A stretch of DNA of 64,000 nt, taken from contig NZ_CP048815.1 in the NCBI RefSeq assembly GCF_010977555.1, forward strand, positions 1,054,001 to 1,118,000, read 5' to 3'. Position 1 is the stretch's first letter; each line of letters opens with the position of its first letter. The notes below the pieces were generated by a model, which ran no database searches, had not been told where the DNA came from, and saw only the letters and a program-made list of their open reading frames with translations. Below, piece after piece: positions 42,124-52,182 of this stretch. The DNA is from Caulobacter rhizosphaerae. Its GTDB lineage: Bacteria; Pseudomonadota; Alphaproteobacteria; Caulobacterales; Caulobacteraceae. The position numbers were made by a program, and so were the translations under genes.

Positions 42124-43056
42124 TCACTCCGCCGCGTAGACCACCGGGTGCGCGTGGGCCCACAGGTGGGCGCGGTAGGTGTCGAAGCACTGCTCGCCGC
42201 AGATCAGCCGCATGACCGCGCCCTCGGCGATGAAGCGGGCGCAGTCGGGGCGTTCGCTGACCAGGGGGTGCAGGGCCTCGGCGTTCCAGGCCTTGGAGTG
42301 CTCGATGTCCAGCTGGGCGTGCAGGGCGAAGTACTTGCGGGCCGTCGGCGAGACGCCCAGGCGCTTGAGGCCGGCGTCGACGCAGGCCACGCGGCCCGGA
42401 GCGGTCAGCTCGACCACCCCCAGGGCGCCGATCGACTGGTAGGTGTAGCGCCGCGTGGTGGCGAAGGCGGTCATGGTGTTGGCCAGGCACAGCGACTGCC
42501 ACAGGGTGGAGTCGATGGTCGGCGCCAGGCCCAGGACCTCCGTCGTGCGGACCAGCATCGGGCCGTGCATGCCGCCGGCCGTCCCCCGGCCCATCTCGTC
42601 CCAGTAGTTGCGGGCCAGCTCCAGCTTGGCGCGGTCGCTGACCTTGACCTGGGTCATGGCCACCAGGTCGTCGAAGCCGGCCTCGCCGGCCGCCTCCTGG
42701 GTCAGGAACCACTTGACGTCCTCCAGGCTGGCCGCGCCCTCCAGCCAGTCGAACAGCGGGTCGTCCTGGCCGGGGCCGGTCTCTTCGAGCTGCTCGAACC
42801 AGGCCACGAAGTCGTCGGCGTGCGTCGGGACGTCGGCGACCAGGGGCAGGACGTGGTCGCGGAACTGCTCGACGAACTCGCCCTCGATCCGCTTCATCCG
42901 GGCCTCGTTCGAGACCTCGGCGCGCCAGTCGGGGTCGGGCGTCCCGACCGCCAGGCGGCGGTGGTTCCAGTGGGCCAGGCCGCGGTGCAGGGCCTCGGCG
43001 TCGGGGAATTCAGGGCTGAAGACGCCGATGCGCGCCAGTCGTTCGCCACCAAACAC
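42124..43056 (-). CDS. Iron-containing redox enzyme family protein (haem-oxygenase-like fold)
   Basis: A protein of 310 residues, largely helical. Segments such as LARNYWDEMGRGTAGGMHGPML and KYFALHAQLDIEHSKAWN carry the Glu/His and Asp-x-x-His spacing of haem-oxygenase-like di-iron oxidases (the PqqC/TenA fold). The start is GTG 43056 with TAGGAG at the right distance. It is a stand-alone gene between kup (convergent) and a small disordered protein. Substrate unknown; family members range from fatty-acid decarboxylases to N-oxygenases. Confidence 0.75.
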   Translation of the reverse strand: MFGGERLARIGVFSPEFPDAEALHRGLAHWNHRRLAVGTPDPDWRAEVSNEARMKRIEGEFVEQFRDHVLPLVADVPTHADDFVAWFEQLEETGPGQDDPLFDWLEGAASLEDVKWFLTQEAAGEAGFDDLVAMTQVKVSDRAKLELARNYWDEMGRGTAGGMHGPMLVRTTEVLGLAPTIDSTLWQSLCLANTMTAFATTRRYTYQSIGALGVVELTAPGRVACVDAGLKRLGVSPTARKYFALHAQLDIEHSKAWNAEALHPLVSERPDCARFIAEGAVMRLICGEQCFDTYRAHLWAHAHPVVYAAE

Positions 43057-43145
43057 GGCGTGCTCCTAAGGTCGGATACGGGTCTCTGAAAGGACGAAAA
43101 AGGCCGCTCCCGGCGAGGGGGCGGCCTGGTCGCGGACGCTGGGAA

Positions 43146-43427
43146 TCAGGGCTGGTCGGTGCGGCCGGGCTCGATGGCGCCGGTGTCGACGCCGCCCTCC
43201 AGGCCATTGTTCAGGTCATCGACGCCCTCGCCTTCGACGCCTTCGCCGTCACGGCGGGGATCGCGCTGGCCCTGCTGGTTCTGCTGGCCCGGCGCGTTGC
43301 GCGCTTCGTCGTCCCGCTGTTGCTGCGGGGTGCGGGTCTCGCCCTGTTGGTTCTGCTGATCGGACTGCCGGCGTTGGTCGTCCGACGGCTGTTGTTGCAG
43401 ACCTTCGCGGTTGGTTTCGTCGCCCAT
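43146..43427 (-). CDS. Small Gln/Asp/Arg-rich disordered protein
   Basis: A protein of 93 residues rich in Gln, Asp, Asn and Arg (NREGLQQQPSDDQRRQSDQQ...) with no hydrophobic core, so it is predicted to be disordered. It begins at ATG 43427 with GGAGCGACC upstream. No family is recognised. It lies between the haem-oxygenase-like gene and the ABC-F gene, all on the minus strand. It may be a stress or hydrophilin-type protein, but that is speculation. Confidence 0.5.
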   Translation of the reverse strand: MGDETNREGLQQQPSDDQRRQSDQQNQQGETRTPQQQRDDEARNAPGQQNQQGQRDPRRDGEGVEGEGVDDLNNGLEGGVDTGAIEPGRTDQP

Positions 43428-43549
43428 GGTGGTCGCTCCCTGATCGCGCCGGAGGCTTCCGGCGGGGAGATCAACGGGGCGGCGTGCGAGGCGTTCCTAA
43501 GTCGATAGACCGACAAAACGTGCTTGGCGCCCGCTCACGGGACGAGCGC

Positions 43550-45382
43550 TCAGGACGCCATCGTCTCGCGCTTTTCCTCCAGCGCCAGCCAGTCTTCCTC
43601 GGCCGTGGCCAGGTCGGCGCGGGCCTTGTCGAGGTCCTTCATCACCTTGTCGAAGCCCTTGGGATCGCGGGCGTAGAAGCCCGGATCGGCCAGCCGGGCC
43701 TCGATGTCGGCGATGATCTTCGGCGAGGCGGCGATCAGGGCCTCGCATTCCTCTAGCCGCCGCTGGTCTTTGTAGGACAGCTTGACGGTCTTCTTCGGCG
43801 GGGGCGGGGCCGAAGGCGTGATCACCGCCTTGTGCGAGCCGGTGCCGGTGGCGAAGTCGCCGGCCGCGCCGCGCGCCCCTTTGAAGAAGTCGGGGGCCTG
43901 GTCGATCAGGTCGCTCCAGCCGCCGGGGGTCTCCAGCACGCGGCCGTGGCCGTTCATGGCGATGGTCGAGGTGGCCAGGCGATCGATGAAGTCGCGGTCG
44001 TGGCTGACCAGGATGAGGGTTCCCTCGAAATCGGCCAGCACCTCTTCCAGCAGGTCCAGGGTGTCCATGTCCAGGTCGTTGGTCGGCTCGTCCAGCACCA
44101 TCAGGTTGGTGGGGGTGGCCAGGGCCCGGGCCAGCAGCAGGCGGTTGCGCTCGCCGCCCGACAGGCTGGTGACCGGCTGGCGCAGCTGGGCCTCGGTGAA
44201 CAGGAACTCCTTGGCGTAGCCGGCCACGTGCTTGGGGATGCCGCGCACCAGGATCGAGTCGCCGCCGCCGGGGGTCAGGAAGTCCCACAGCGTCATCTTC
44301 TCCGACAGCGCCATGCGGTTCTGGTCGACGTAGGAGATCTCCAGGTTGGTGCCCAGGCTGATCGTGCCAGCGTCGATCGGGATCTCGCCCAGCAGCATGC
44401 GCACCAGGGTGGTCTTGCCCGCCCCGTTGGGACCGACCAAGGCCACGCGGTCGCCGCGCAGGATGCGGGTCGAGAAGTCCTCGACGATCACGCGGTCGCC
44501 GAATTTCTTGGTGACGTGCTTGGCCTCGACCACCTTCTTGCCCGACGTGCCCGAGCTCTCCACGGCCAGGGTCATGCTGCCGCGCTTGTCGGCCTGGATG
44601 TCGCGCTTCTGGGCGCGCAGGTCCATCAGGGCCCGGCGACGGCCCTCGTTGCGGGCCCGGCGGCCCTGGACGCCGCGCGCCAGCCAGGCGTTCTCGCGCT
44701 CCAGCTGCTTGTTCAGGCGGCGCTCCTCGTCGGCCTCGGCGGCCAGCACCTGCTCGCTCCAGACCTCGAATTCGTGGAAGCCCTTGTCCAGGCGGCGCAC
44801 CTTGCGGTGCTCCAGCCAGAAGGTGCGCTGGGTGACGCGGTTGAGGAAGGCGCGGTCGTGGCTGACGATCAGGGCCGCGCACTTGGAGCTTGCTAACTCT
44901 TCCTCCAGGGTCTGGATGGCGAAGATGTCCAGGTGGTTGGTCGGCTCGTCCAGCAGCAGCACGTCGGGCTGCTCGGCGAACGCCCGGGCCAGGGCCGCGC
45001 GGCGCCGCTCGCCGCCCGACAGGCCCACGGTGCTCTTGGCGTAGTCCAGGCCGAAGTCGGCCAGGGTGGCGTGGGCTTCGTAGTCCTCGGCGCCGCCGGC
45101 CGTGCAGTAGTCCAGCAGGGTGTCGCCGACGATGTCCGGCTCCTGGCTGACATAGACGATCTTGGCGCCGGGCTGGGCGGCGCGCTCGCCGCTGTCGGCC
45201 TCGATCCCCTGATTGGCCAGGATCTTCAGCAGGGTCGACTTGCCCGCCCCGTTGCGCCCGACCAGGCAGGCGCGCACCCGCGGCTCCAGCGCCAGGTCGA
45301 CGCCGTCGAACAGCGGCTTGGCCCCATCGGCGAGGCGGACGTCCTTGAGGGCCAGGACAGGGGCGCGAGTCGGGGAAGCCAT
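43550..45382 (-). CDS. ABC-F ATPase, Uup-like
   Basis: A protein of 610 residues with two ABC domains and no membrane segment. The first has Walker A GRNGAGKST at 42-50 and signature LSGGE; the second has GPNGAGKTT near 340 and a second LSGGE. A charged linker joins them, and a C-terminal coiled coil (about 535-605, KKTVKLSYKDQRRLEECEAL) is typical of Uup. ABC-F proteins act on ribosomes or, for Uup, on branched DNA and replication stress. It starts at ATG 45382. Confidence 0.92.
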   Translation of the reverse strand: MASPTRAPVLALKDVRLADGAKPLFDGVDLALEPRVRACLVGRNGAGKSTLLKILANQGIEADSGERAAQPGAKIVYVSQEPDIVGDTLLDYCTAGGAEDYEAHATLADFGLDYAKSTVGLSGGERRRAALARAFAEQPDVLLLDEPTNHLDIFAIQTLEEELASSKCAALIVSHDRAFLNRVTQRTFWLEHRKVRRLDKGFHEFEVWSEQVLAAEADEERRLNKQLERENAWLARGVQGRRARNEGRRRALMDLRAQKRDIQADKRGSMTLAVESSGTSGKKVVEAKHVTKKFGDRVIVEDFSTRILRGDRVALVGPNGAGKTTLVRMLLGEIPIDAGTISLGTNLEISYVDQNRMALSEKMTLWDFLTPGGGDSILVRGIPKHVAGYAKEFLFTEAQLRQPVTSLSGGERNRLLLARALATPTNLMVLDEPTNDLDMDTLDLLEEVLADFEGTLILVSHDRDFIDRLATSTIAMNGHGRVLETPGGWSDLIDQAPDFFKGARGAAGDFATGTGSHKAVITPSAPPPPKKTVKLSYKDQRRLEECEALIAASPKIIADIEARLADPGFYARDPKGFDKVMKDLDKARADLATAEEDWLALEEKRETMAS

Positions 45383-45509
45383 GGTCGGTGGGGTCTAACT
45401 GTCGAGCGGAAAGGGGAGGAGATGGGGGCGTATAGCAGGGGAGGCGAGGGGGCGGGGGGAATTATTGGGGCTTGCCCCGACGCGCGAAACTAGCGCTACC
45501 TTGGCGAGC

Positions 45510-46259
45510 ATGACCGACGCCGCCGAACCCATCGCCAAGCCCTATCGTGTCCACATGGTCGCCGCCGTGATCGTGGCGGGCCTGCTGTGGCTGGCCGACG
45601 GACGGCTCTGGCCATCGGTCGCGGATCGTCTGGGCAGGTTCTTCTGGCTGTTCTTCCTGCTGCAGCTCGTGCCGAACGCTTGGCTCTTGAGGTCCCGGCT
45701 GGGGCGGATCGTGGCCACGCTTCTGTATGGCGGGTTCTTCTGGATCGCTGGCGAAGGCCTCAGCGCGCGGGCCGCCGAGAGCAGCGGGGCGCGCAACCTG
45801 ATCCTATTGGGCGGAGCGTGCATCCTGGCGGTGATCGCCGCCAACGTGATCTGGGACCGGGCGCCCCAGGCCTGGCGCGCCCGGATAGCGGCGTCACGGA
45901 TCACCTACGGCGTCGGGTCCTGCGTGCTGCTGGTGCTGGGCGGCGGCGTGATCTGGACCGTGACCGGCGCGGTCGATGAAGGCGTCGGCGCGAGCGGGCG
46001 GGTCGGGCTGACCGCTTTGCTTTTGGCTATGGCCGGCGGGCTGGTCCTGGGCCTCTGGCGACTGGAGGGCTGGGCCCGCGCCTTCGCCTGCTGGGCCGTG
46101 GTCGGTCTGACCTGGATGGGGATCATGACCGGCCTCGCCACGGGCGCCGCGCCGGCTGGGATCGGCCTAGGCGGCTGGCTGCTGGCGACACTGCCGCCCC
46201 TGATCGTCGGCGCGGTGCTGCTGGCCTACTACCGGATCAGCAAGGCCTACAGAGTCTAG
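45510..46259 (+). CDS. Hypothetical polytopic membrane protein
   Basis: A protein of 249 residues with about seven hydrophobic segments starting near residue 15 (MVAAVIVAGLLWLADG) and ending near 240. There is no signal peptide, no charged motif and no recognisable family. It starts at ATG 45510 and is divergent from the ABC-F gene. It ends just before a bidirectional terminator shared with the TonB-dependent receptor. Confidence 0.65.
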   Translation: MTDAAEPIAKPYRVHMVAAVIVAGLLWLADGRLWPSVADRLGRFFWLFFLLQLVPNAWLLRSRLGRIVATLLYGGFFWIAGEGLSARAAESSGARNLILLGGACILAVIAANVIWDRAPQAWRARIAASRITYGVGSCVLLVLGGGVIWTVTGAVDEGVGASGRVGLTALLLAMAGGLVLGLWRLEGWARAFACWAVVGLTWMGIMTGLATGAAPAGIGLGGWLLATLPPLIVGAVLLAYYRISKAYRV

Positions 46260-46275
46260 CACGTAAGGCCCAACG

Positions 46276-46308
46276 AAAAAGGGGCCGTCCTTTCGGACGA
46301 CCCCCTTC
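46276..46308. terminator. Bidirectional intrinsic terminator
   Basis: GGGGCCGTCC-TTTC-GGACGACCCC (46281-46304) with A5 on the left and a weaker T-containing tract on the right. It reads as a strong terminator for the minus-strand receptor gene and may also end the plus-strand membrane gene. Confidence 0.8.
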
Positions 46309-46349
46309 CACCTCATCGGGCGCGCACGGATGCGCCCGTACGCGAGATC

Positions 46350-49205
46350 CTAGTACTTCAGGCGGACGCCCACCCGGAAGTAGCGGCCGACGATGCCCGA
46401 CTGCGAGTAGGTCGGGTTCCAGTTCACGCCGGCGTAGTTGGCCGGGTTGAACATCGGGCCGGTGTCGAACAGGTTCATGACGTCGGCATAGACGGTGGCC
46501 TTTTCGGTCACGTCGTAGGCGCCGGTCAGGTCGACCGTCGTGAACGACTTGATGCGGCAGTTGAAGCCCTCGCCGCCGTAGAGGCAGGCGCTGTCGTAGC
46601 TGTCGTCGATCTCGCGCATGCCGCTGACGTAGCTCATGACGCCCGTGACGTGGATCGGGCCACGCTCGAACGTGTTGGTCCACGACAGGCGGTTCTTCGG
46701 GGTGCCGGCGCCCGAGGACAGCACGTAGGGCGCTTCCTTGCCGACGTAGTTATAGGTCGTGCCGTCCTGCGTGTACTTGAAGTCGAACAGGGTGGTGGCG
46801 TCCAGGTTGCTGGTCCACTTCACGTCGGCCGGCAGGTAGAAGGTGGCCTGGACGTTCAGGTCCAGACCGCTGGTCACTAGCGAGTCGGCGTTGATGTAGG
46901 GCGAAGCCACCGAGAGCACGCGCGGCAGGGCCGTCGGGTGTTCCGGATCGGCCGCGTCCGGCGTGACGACGTAGCCGGCCGGGATGGCTTCGCCGGCGTA
47001 GTAGGCGGCCAGGGCCGTACCGGCGCTGGCCTGGGCGATCACGTCGGTCTTCTTGATGTGGTAGTAGTCCAGCGCGATGCTGAAGTTGCGGGTCGGGGCC
47101 CAGACCGCGCCGACCGTGTAGCTGGTCGATTTTTCCGGATCCAGGTCCGGATTGGCCGTGGTGATCGACGAGAGCGAATAGGCCTTGGTGTACTCGTTGT
47201 TGCCGTGAGCGTCGCGGAAGGCGGCGTACTTGTCGGCGTTGAACGAGAACGTCGTGAAGCCCTGGCTGGCCGAGTTACCGGCTTCGGAGAAGCTGGGCGC
47301 GCGGAAGCCCTTCGAGATCGTGCCGCGCAGGGCGACCGTCTTGATCGGCGTGAACTTGACCCCGATCTTCGGCGAGAAGTTGCCGCCGAAGTCCGAATAG
47401 TGGTCGTAGCGACCCGAGACGTTGACTTCGATCTTGTCGGTGATCGGCATGCCCAGTTCGGCGAAGGCCGAGGCGACCGTGCGGTTGCCCTCGGTGCGGG
47501 CGTTGCCCAGGCCCTGGGCGTCGTTGACCGGGTTCAGGGCCGGGTCGTTGGTGGCCTCGTAGCGGAACTCGCCGCCCAGGCCCAGCTGGGCGTCGCCGCC
47601 CGGCAGGCTGAAGACCGGACGCGAGGCCTGGACGTTGATCGAGTCCAGGTCGGTGGTCGAGGTCTTGGCCAGGTCCGGCGACAGGGCCTTGCGGACGGCC
47701 GCGCTGTTCTGCGACGGGTCGACGAAGTTGTAGGCCCCCGTCTGGATGTCGCTCATCAGCTGCTTGTAGCTGAGGAAGCCGGTCTGCACGCTTTCCAGCG
47801 AGTCGTGGGCGATCACCAGGTTGGCCTGGTAGTTCCAGTCCGCCACGTCGCCCTTAACGCCGCCCACCATCCGCAGCATGCGGTTGTTGTAGCGGGCCGA
47901 GGCCGGCAGGTCGCTGAAGCGGTACTTGATCAGGGCGTAGTCGCCGTCGGCCGCGAACGGGTTGTTCGGGTTCAGGCGGCGGTTCACCGCGGTGGTGTCG
48001 GTGGCGCAGTTGACGCCCGTGTCGCAGATCCACACCGGCAGGACCAGGTTGGACAGGTTGTTCGGGGTGCTCGACGAGATGGTCACGGGCGTGCCGCGGA
48101 CCGAGGTCTTGCTCTGGACGAAGCTGCCGCTCAGATAGGCTTCCAGGTGCTCGGTCGGCTTGATCGTGAAGCGGCCATAGACCGCCGCGCGCGACTGCTT
48201 GGGCTGGATGTCGCCGAAGTTGGCGATGTTCTGGGCGCAGTAGGTCCCCATCGGAACGCCGTCTTCGTCGGTCTGCGAGGTCAGCGGCGCGTCGGCGGCG
48301 CAGGTGCGCAGCGGCTGCCACAGGCTGCCGTCGACGGCCAGGCCGGTGGTCAGGTCGTTGCCGGTGATCGTGGCCGGCTTGATGTTGCCGTAGAAGGTGC
48401 TGCCGCCGGTCTGCGGGTTATTGTTCTGGCCGCCGGGGATCGAGGACAGGTCGTTGGTGTTGTACGGGAAGCCGCGCTGGTCGCCGCGGATGGCCTTGTC
48501 CAGCTGATATTCGACGTCGAAGTAGAGGTTGTACTTGTCGGTATCCAGGTCGCCGTAGCCGACGTCGCCGGTGAAGCGGAACTGGTCGCCGCCGCCGTGC
48601 TGGCTGGTGCCGTACGAGGCGTCGGCGCTCATGCCCTGGTAGTTGGACTTCATGATGATGTTGACGACGCCGCCGATGGCGTCGGCGCCGTACAGCGACG
48701 AGGCGCCGTCCTTCAGGGTCTCGACGCGCTCGACCGCGTTGAACGGGATCGAGTTCAGGTCGACGAACGCCTTCTGGCCGTCGTCGGCCAGCGGGTAGTT
48801 GGCGTTGCGCAGGCCGTCGATCATCACCAGGGTCGAGTTGACCGACAGGCCGCGCAGCGACACGCCGGTGGAGCCGGCGGCGAAGCCGCTGCCGAAGGCG
48901 GCGGGGATCGAGCCGGAGTTGTCGGCCGACAGGCTGCGGATGGCGTCGGCGATCGTGGTGATGCCCTGGGCCTTCAGCTGCTCGGTGGTCTGGACGGTGA
49001 CCGGCGAGGGGGTGGCGGTGTCGGTGCGGCGCAGCAGCGAACCGGTGACGACGACGGCTTCGACTTCGTTGTCGGCGGGCGCGGCCTGGGCGGCGGCGGC
49101 CGGGGTCGACGCGGTCTGAGCGTTCGCGGCGAAGGCGGCGAAGGTGGCGACCCCCGCCATCATCGTCGTCGCGAGCAGGCGCCCGCGGGTGATCTGCAAT
49201 TTCAT
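46350..49205 (-). CDS. TonB-dependent receptor
   Basis: A protein of 951 residues: signal peptide (to about AANAQ), TonB box EVEAVVVTGSLLRR, plug with TPSPVTVQTTEQLKAQGITTIADAIRSLSADNSG and RGLSVNSTLVMIDGLRNAN, then a barrel ending YFRVGVRLKY. The plug type is the oar/peptide-like subfamily common in Caulobacter and differs from the receptor at 6661. Two pairs of cysteines in extracellular loops (near TCAADAPL/TYCAQN and ICDTGVNCATD) may form disulfides. ATG 49205 follows GGAGGG. The substrate is unknown and no enzyme gene adjoins. Confidence 0.93.
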   Translation of the reverse strand: MKLQITRGRLLATTMMAGVATFAAFAANAQTASTPAAAAQAAPADNEVEAVVVTGSLLRRTDTATPSPVTVQTTEQLKAQGITTIADAIRSLSADNSGSIPAAFGSGFAAGSTGVSLRGLSVNSTLVMIDGLRNANYPLADDGQKAFVDLNSIPFNAVERVETLKDGASSLYGADAIGGVVNIIMKSNYQGMSADASYGTSQHGGGDQFRFTGDVGYGDLDTDKYNLYFDVEYQLDKAIRGDQRGFPYNTNDLSSIPGGQNNNPQTGGSTFYGNIKPATITGNDLTTGLAVDGSLWQPLRTCAADAPLTSQTDEDGVPMGTYCAQNIANFGDIQPKQSRAAVYGRFTIKPTEHLEAYLSGSFVQSKTSVRGTPVTISSSTPNNLSNLVLPVWICDTGVNCATDTTAVNRRLNPNNPFAADGDYALIKYRFSDLPASARYNNRMLRMVGGVKGDVADWNYQANLVIAHDSLESVQTGFLSYKQLMSDIQTGAYNFVDPSQNSAAVRKALSPDLAKTSTTDLDSINVQASRPVFSLPGGDAQLGLGGEFRYEATNDPALNPVNDAQGLGNARTEGNRTVASAFAELGMPITDKIEVNVSGRYDHYSDFGGNFSPKIGVKFTPIKTVALRGTISKGFRAPSFSEAGNSASQGFTTFSFNADKYAAFRDAHGNNEYTKAYSLSSITTANPDLDPEKSTSYTVGAVWAPTRNFSIALDYYHIKKTDVIAQASAGTALAAYYAGEAIPAGYVVTPDAADPEHPTALPRVLSVASPYINADSLVTSGLDLNVQATFYLPADVKWTSNLDATTLFDFKYTQDGTTYNYVGKEAPYVLSSGAGTPKNRLSWTNTFERGPIHVTGVMSYVSGMREIDDSYDSACLYGGEGFNCRIKSFTTVDLTGAYDVTEKATVYADVMNLFDTGPMFNPANYAGVNWNPTYSQSGIVGRYFRVGVRLKY

Positions 49206-49973
49206 GTCGGTCCCTCCGGGCGCTCGGAGCCTGGCCGCATCGGCTGCTCGTCCCGTCGCCCTGTCAGCTTCAGGTTTCCCGGCGGACCTTCGTCCCCGGT
49301 TGCCGCTGGGATTGGAACCGTCAAAGACAGGCGTCAATCGCCGACGCTGTCATGTAATCAATATGTCTAGGACCTGTCACATCCAAGCAACGGCCGATGC
49401 GGAAATGTGGCGGGAATAGGTCTTTTGGGTGTCAGCTGCGCAATGCGCTGTAGAGAAAACGCCGATCTTCTAGCTTGACTATAAGTATCGCGGTTCGAAG
49501 AACGGGTGATCTGAAATCTGATCCTTACAGATCTGTAATCATTATGACGATGCTCATCGACAGTCGATATTCCTGGATCGACTATCGATATGGGCGACGG
49601 CGCAAAACGGCCGATTTCGCGGGTGTCGGCGCGAGCCGGAGACCGTTCCCGGCCAGCCGGGATCCGTCGGGGATGGAACGATGACCGGCCGGTCCGCCAC
49701 GATCCCGCCCGGCGTGGCCGAGCGGCGGCGTTTGGATGCGGCTCCGGCTAAGGAAGCGTGTCCGGTCGATACGGATCGGTGGCGTGACTGTGTCCTTCAG
49801 GTCTCGACCCTTCCACAAGCCGCCGGGCGGATCGGCATCCGCCGTGGGGCCGAAAACCTCGTTCTTCGACAAGCTCAGGATGAGGTTTTCTTACTGCCGG
49901 GCCTGCAAATGGTCCTCATCCTGAGCCTGTCGAAGGACGAGGGCCACGCACGGCCTTGAACGTCGATCCGCCC
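49206..49973. other. 768-bp intergenic region, AT-rich centre
   Basis: No gene is supported. About 49330-49600 is clearly AT-richer than its surroundings and holds small dyads (AGATCTGTAATC; TCGACAGTCGATA with ATCGACTATCGAT). It probably carries the promoter and operator of the receptor gene. The right part is GC-rich and ends in a family A repeat next to the stop of the penicillin-binding protein gene. Confidence 0.5.
49857..49942. repeat. Palindromic repeat family A, copy 8
   Basis: Arms CCTCGTTCTTCGACAAGCTC and CCTGTCGAAGGACGAGG. It lies between the AT-rich region and the convergently read stop of the penicillin-binding protein gene. Confidence 0.9.
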
Positions 49974-52103
49974 CTAATACGGCAACGGCTCCGGCGAGGG
50001 CGCCGGCCCGGGCGCCGGGACGTCGGGCTGGGTCACCGGCTCCAGCGCCGAGGCCGAGCGGGCGAACTCGGCGGCCAGGGTTTCGTAGAAGCCGTTGCGG
50101 GGATCGGGCGTGGACAGGGGCGCGGGGTCGGCCAGCAGCCAGGGGAAGTCGCGCACCGCCAGGCCCTCGTGGGCGGCCAGCATGTAGCGCCGCCAGATGC
50201 TGGCCGGCATGTCGCCGCCGACCACCTTGTTCATCGGCTTGTCGTCGTCGTTGCCGACCCAGACGCCGGTCACGTAGTCGGGGGTGAAGCCCACGAACCA
50301 GGCGTCGCGCCAGTTCTGGCTGGTGCCGGTCTTGCCGGCCGCCGGCCAGCCGAACGCCGCCCGCCGGGCGGTGCCGACCTCGACCACCTTCTTCATCATC
50401 TTGACCATCATGCTGGCCTTGCTGATGTCATAGACGCTGGCCGGGACCGCCGGGGCGGAATGGGCGAAGATCGGCCGGCCGTCCTGGGTGGCGATGCTCT
50501 CGATCACATAGGGCTCCAGGCGCAGGCCGCCCTGCTGGAACACCTGGAACCCCGAGGTCAGCTGCAGCAGGTTCACCTCATAGGCCCCCAGCGCCACCGA
50601 CAGGTCGGGATTGGGGGGCAGGGTGGTGATCCCGAACCGCCGGGCCAGGTCGCCGATCGCCGGGCCGCCGGCCTCCTGGGCCAGCTTGACGGCGATGGTG
50701 TTGATCGAATTGACCAGGGCGTCCTGCACGGTCATCGGCCCGCGATAGCCGCCGCCGTAGTTCTCGGGCTTCCAGGCGCCGAACCGCACCGGACCGTCCA
50801 CCCGGATGTCGGTGGGCAGCACGCCCTTCTCCAGGGCGGCGGCGTAGACGAACGGCTTGAAGGTCGAGCCCGGCTGGCGGCGGGCCTGGACGGCGCGGTT
50901 GAACGGGCTCTCGACATAGTCGGTCCCGCCGACCATGGCCCGCACGGCCCCGTCGCCCGACAGCGACAGCAGGGCCGCCTGGCCGGCCCCGGCGTTGGCG
51001 CCGCCGATCTCGATGGCCTGGCGGACGGTCTCGGCGCCCACGTGCTGCAGGCGCGAATCGATGGTCAGGCGCACCACCAGGTCCGGGGCGTTCTGGCCGG
51101 CGATGCGCACGGCCTCGGCGGTGGCGTAGTCCAGCACCCAGCCGTAGTCGCCCTCCTCGGCCACGGCCAGGGGCGAGAGCCTGGGGGTGTCCTCCAGGGC
51201 CCGGCGCTCCTGCTCGGCGGTGATCCAGCCCTCCTGGCGCATGTTGGCCAGGACCAGGCGCGAGCGGGCCAGGGCCGCGCCCATGTCGCGGGTCAGGGCC
51301 AGGCGCGAGGGGGCCTTGGGCAGGCTGGCCAGCAGGGCCGCCTCGGACAGGCTCAGCTGGCTGGCCGACTTGCCGAAATAGGTGCGCGACGCCCCGTCCA
51401 CCCCAAAGGTGTTGGCCCCGAAGAACACCCGGTTCAGATACAGCTCCAGCACCTCGTCCTTGCTCAGGACCTGCTCCAGCCGGTAGGCCATCAGCATCTC
51501 CTGCAGCTTGCGCTTGACCGTGCGGTCGGGCGTCAGGAACAGGCCCTTGGCCAGCTGCTGGGACAGGGTCGAGGCGCCCTGCACGGTGCGGCCGGCCTTG
51601 TGGTTGACGTAAGCCGCGCGGGCGATGCCGTAGGGGTCGATGGCCCCGTGCTGGTAGAACCGCTTGTCCTCGGCGGCCAGGAAGGCCAGCGGCACGTAGT
51701 TGGGCAGGCCGGCCAGGCCTATGCGCTGGCCATAGCGCGGGCCGCGGGTGGCGATCACCTGGCCGCTGCGGTCCTCGAACCGCACGCCCGGCGCGCGGTT
51801 GACCGCGAACAGCGCCTCGCGCGAGGGCAGGGTCGGGGTGTCGCGCAGGTACTTCCACCAGACGAAGCCGGCCCCGGCCGCGCCGCCGACCACCGGGGCC
51901 ATCAGGACCGCCAGGGCGGCGATCCAGATCCAGCGGCCCCGGCGGGCGCGGGCCTTGGCCCGGGCGTGCTTGAGGTCGGCGCGGAACGGCTCCTCCGGCG
52001 GCGGCGGCGGGGGCGGCGCGGACCCGAAGACCGGCGGCGCGGCCGGCGGGGTCGCCGGCTTGTCGTCGTCGAACCGGTAAGGCGGGAGCGTCCAGTCGTT
52101 CAC
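49974..52103 (-). CDS. Bifunctional penicillin-binding protein 1A-type
   Basis: A protein of 709 residues. A Pro-rich cytoplasmic tail is followed by a membrane anchor (58-82), a GT51 glycosyltransferase with Glu145 in FLAAEDKRFYQHGAID, and a transpeptidase with Ser413-x-x-Lys416 (STFK), Ser466-Ile-Asn468 and Lys591-Thr-Gly593. It polymerises lipid II and cross-links peptidoglycan in the periplasm. The OB-like insertion of E. coli PBP1A seems absent, giving the shorter form seen in alphaproteobacteria. The C-terminal tail is Pro-rich. Caulobacter carries several redundant class A PBPs and I cannot tell which one this is. Confidence 0.93.
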   Translation of the reverse strand: MNDWTLPPYRFDDDKPATPPAAPPVFGSAPPPPPPPEEPFRADLKHARAKARARRGRWIWIAALAVLMAPVVGGAAGAGFVWWKYLRDTPTLPSREALFAVNRAPGVRFEDRSGQVIATRGPRYGQRIGLAGLPNYVPLAFLAAEDKRFYQHGAIDPYGIARAAYVNHKAGRTVQGASTLSQQLAKGLFLTPDRTVKRKLQEMLMAYRLEQVLSKDEVLELYLNRVFFGANTFGVDGASRTYFGKSASQLSLSEAALLASLPKAPSRLALTRDMGAALARSRLVLANMRQEGWITAEQERRALEDTPRLSPLAVAEEGDYGWVLDYATAEAVRIAGQNAPDLVVRLTIDSRLQHVGAETVRQAIEIGGANAGAGQAALLSLSGDGAVRAMVGGTDYVESPFNRAVQARRQPGSTFKPFVYAAALEKGVLPTDIRVDGPVRFGAWKPENYGGGYRGPMTVQDALVNSINTIAVKLAQEAGGPAIGDLARRFGITTLPPNPDLSVALGAYEVNLLQLTSGFQVFQQGGLRLEPYVIESIATQDGRPIFAHSAPAVPASVYDISKASMMVKMMKKVVEVGTARRAAFGWPAAGKTGTSQNWRDAWFVGFTPDYVTGVWVGNDDDKPMNKVVGGDMPASIWRRYMLAAHEGLAVRDFPWLLADPAPLSTPDPRNGFYETLAAEFARSASALEPVTQPDVPAPGPAPSPEPLPY

Positions 52104-52182
52104 GTGCGTCCTATGGTCCGCTTTGGCTCGGTCCTGGCTTCACCCGTTTGTCGCGGGGGCGATTTGGGTTTAGGACGCCGCC

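Noticed and set aside
46938..49370. Long plus-strand frame opposite the second receptor
   Set aside because: Val/Gly/Arg-rich shadow of the receptor gene; no start context or family pattern.
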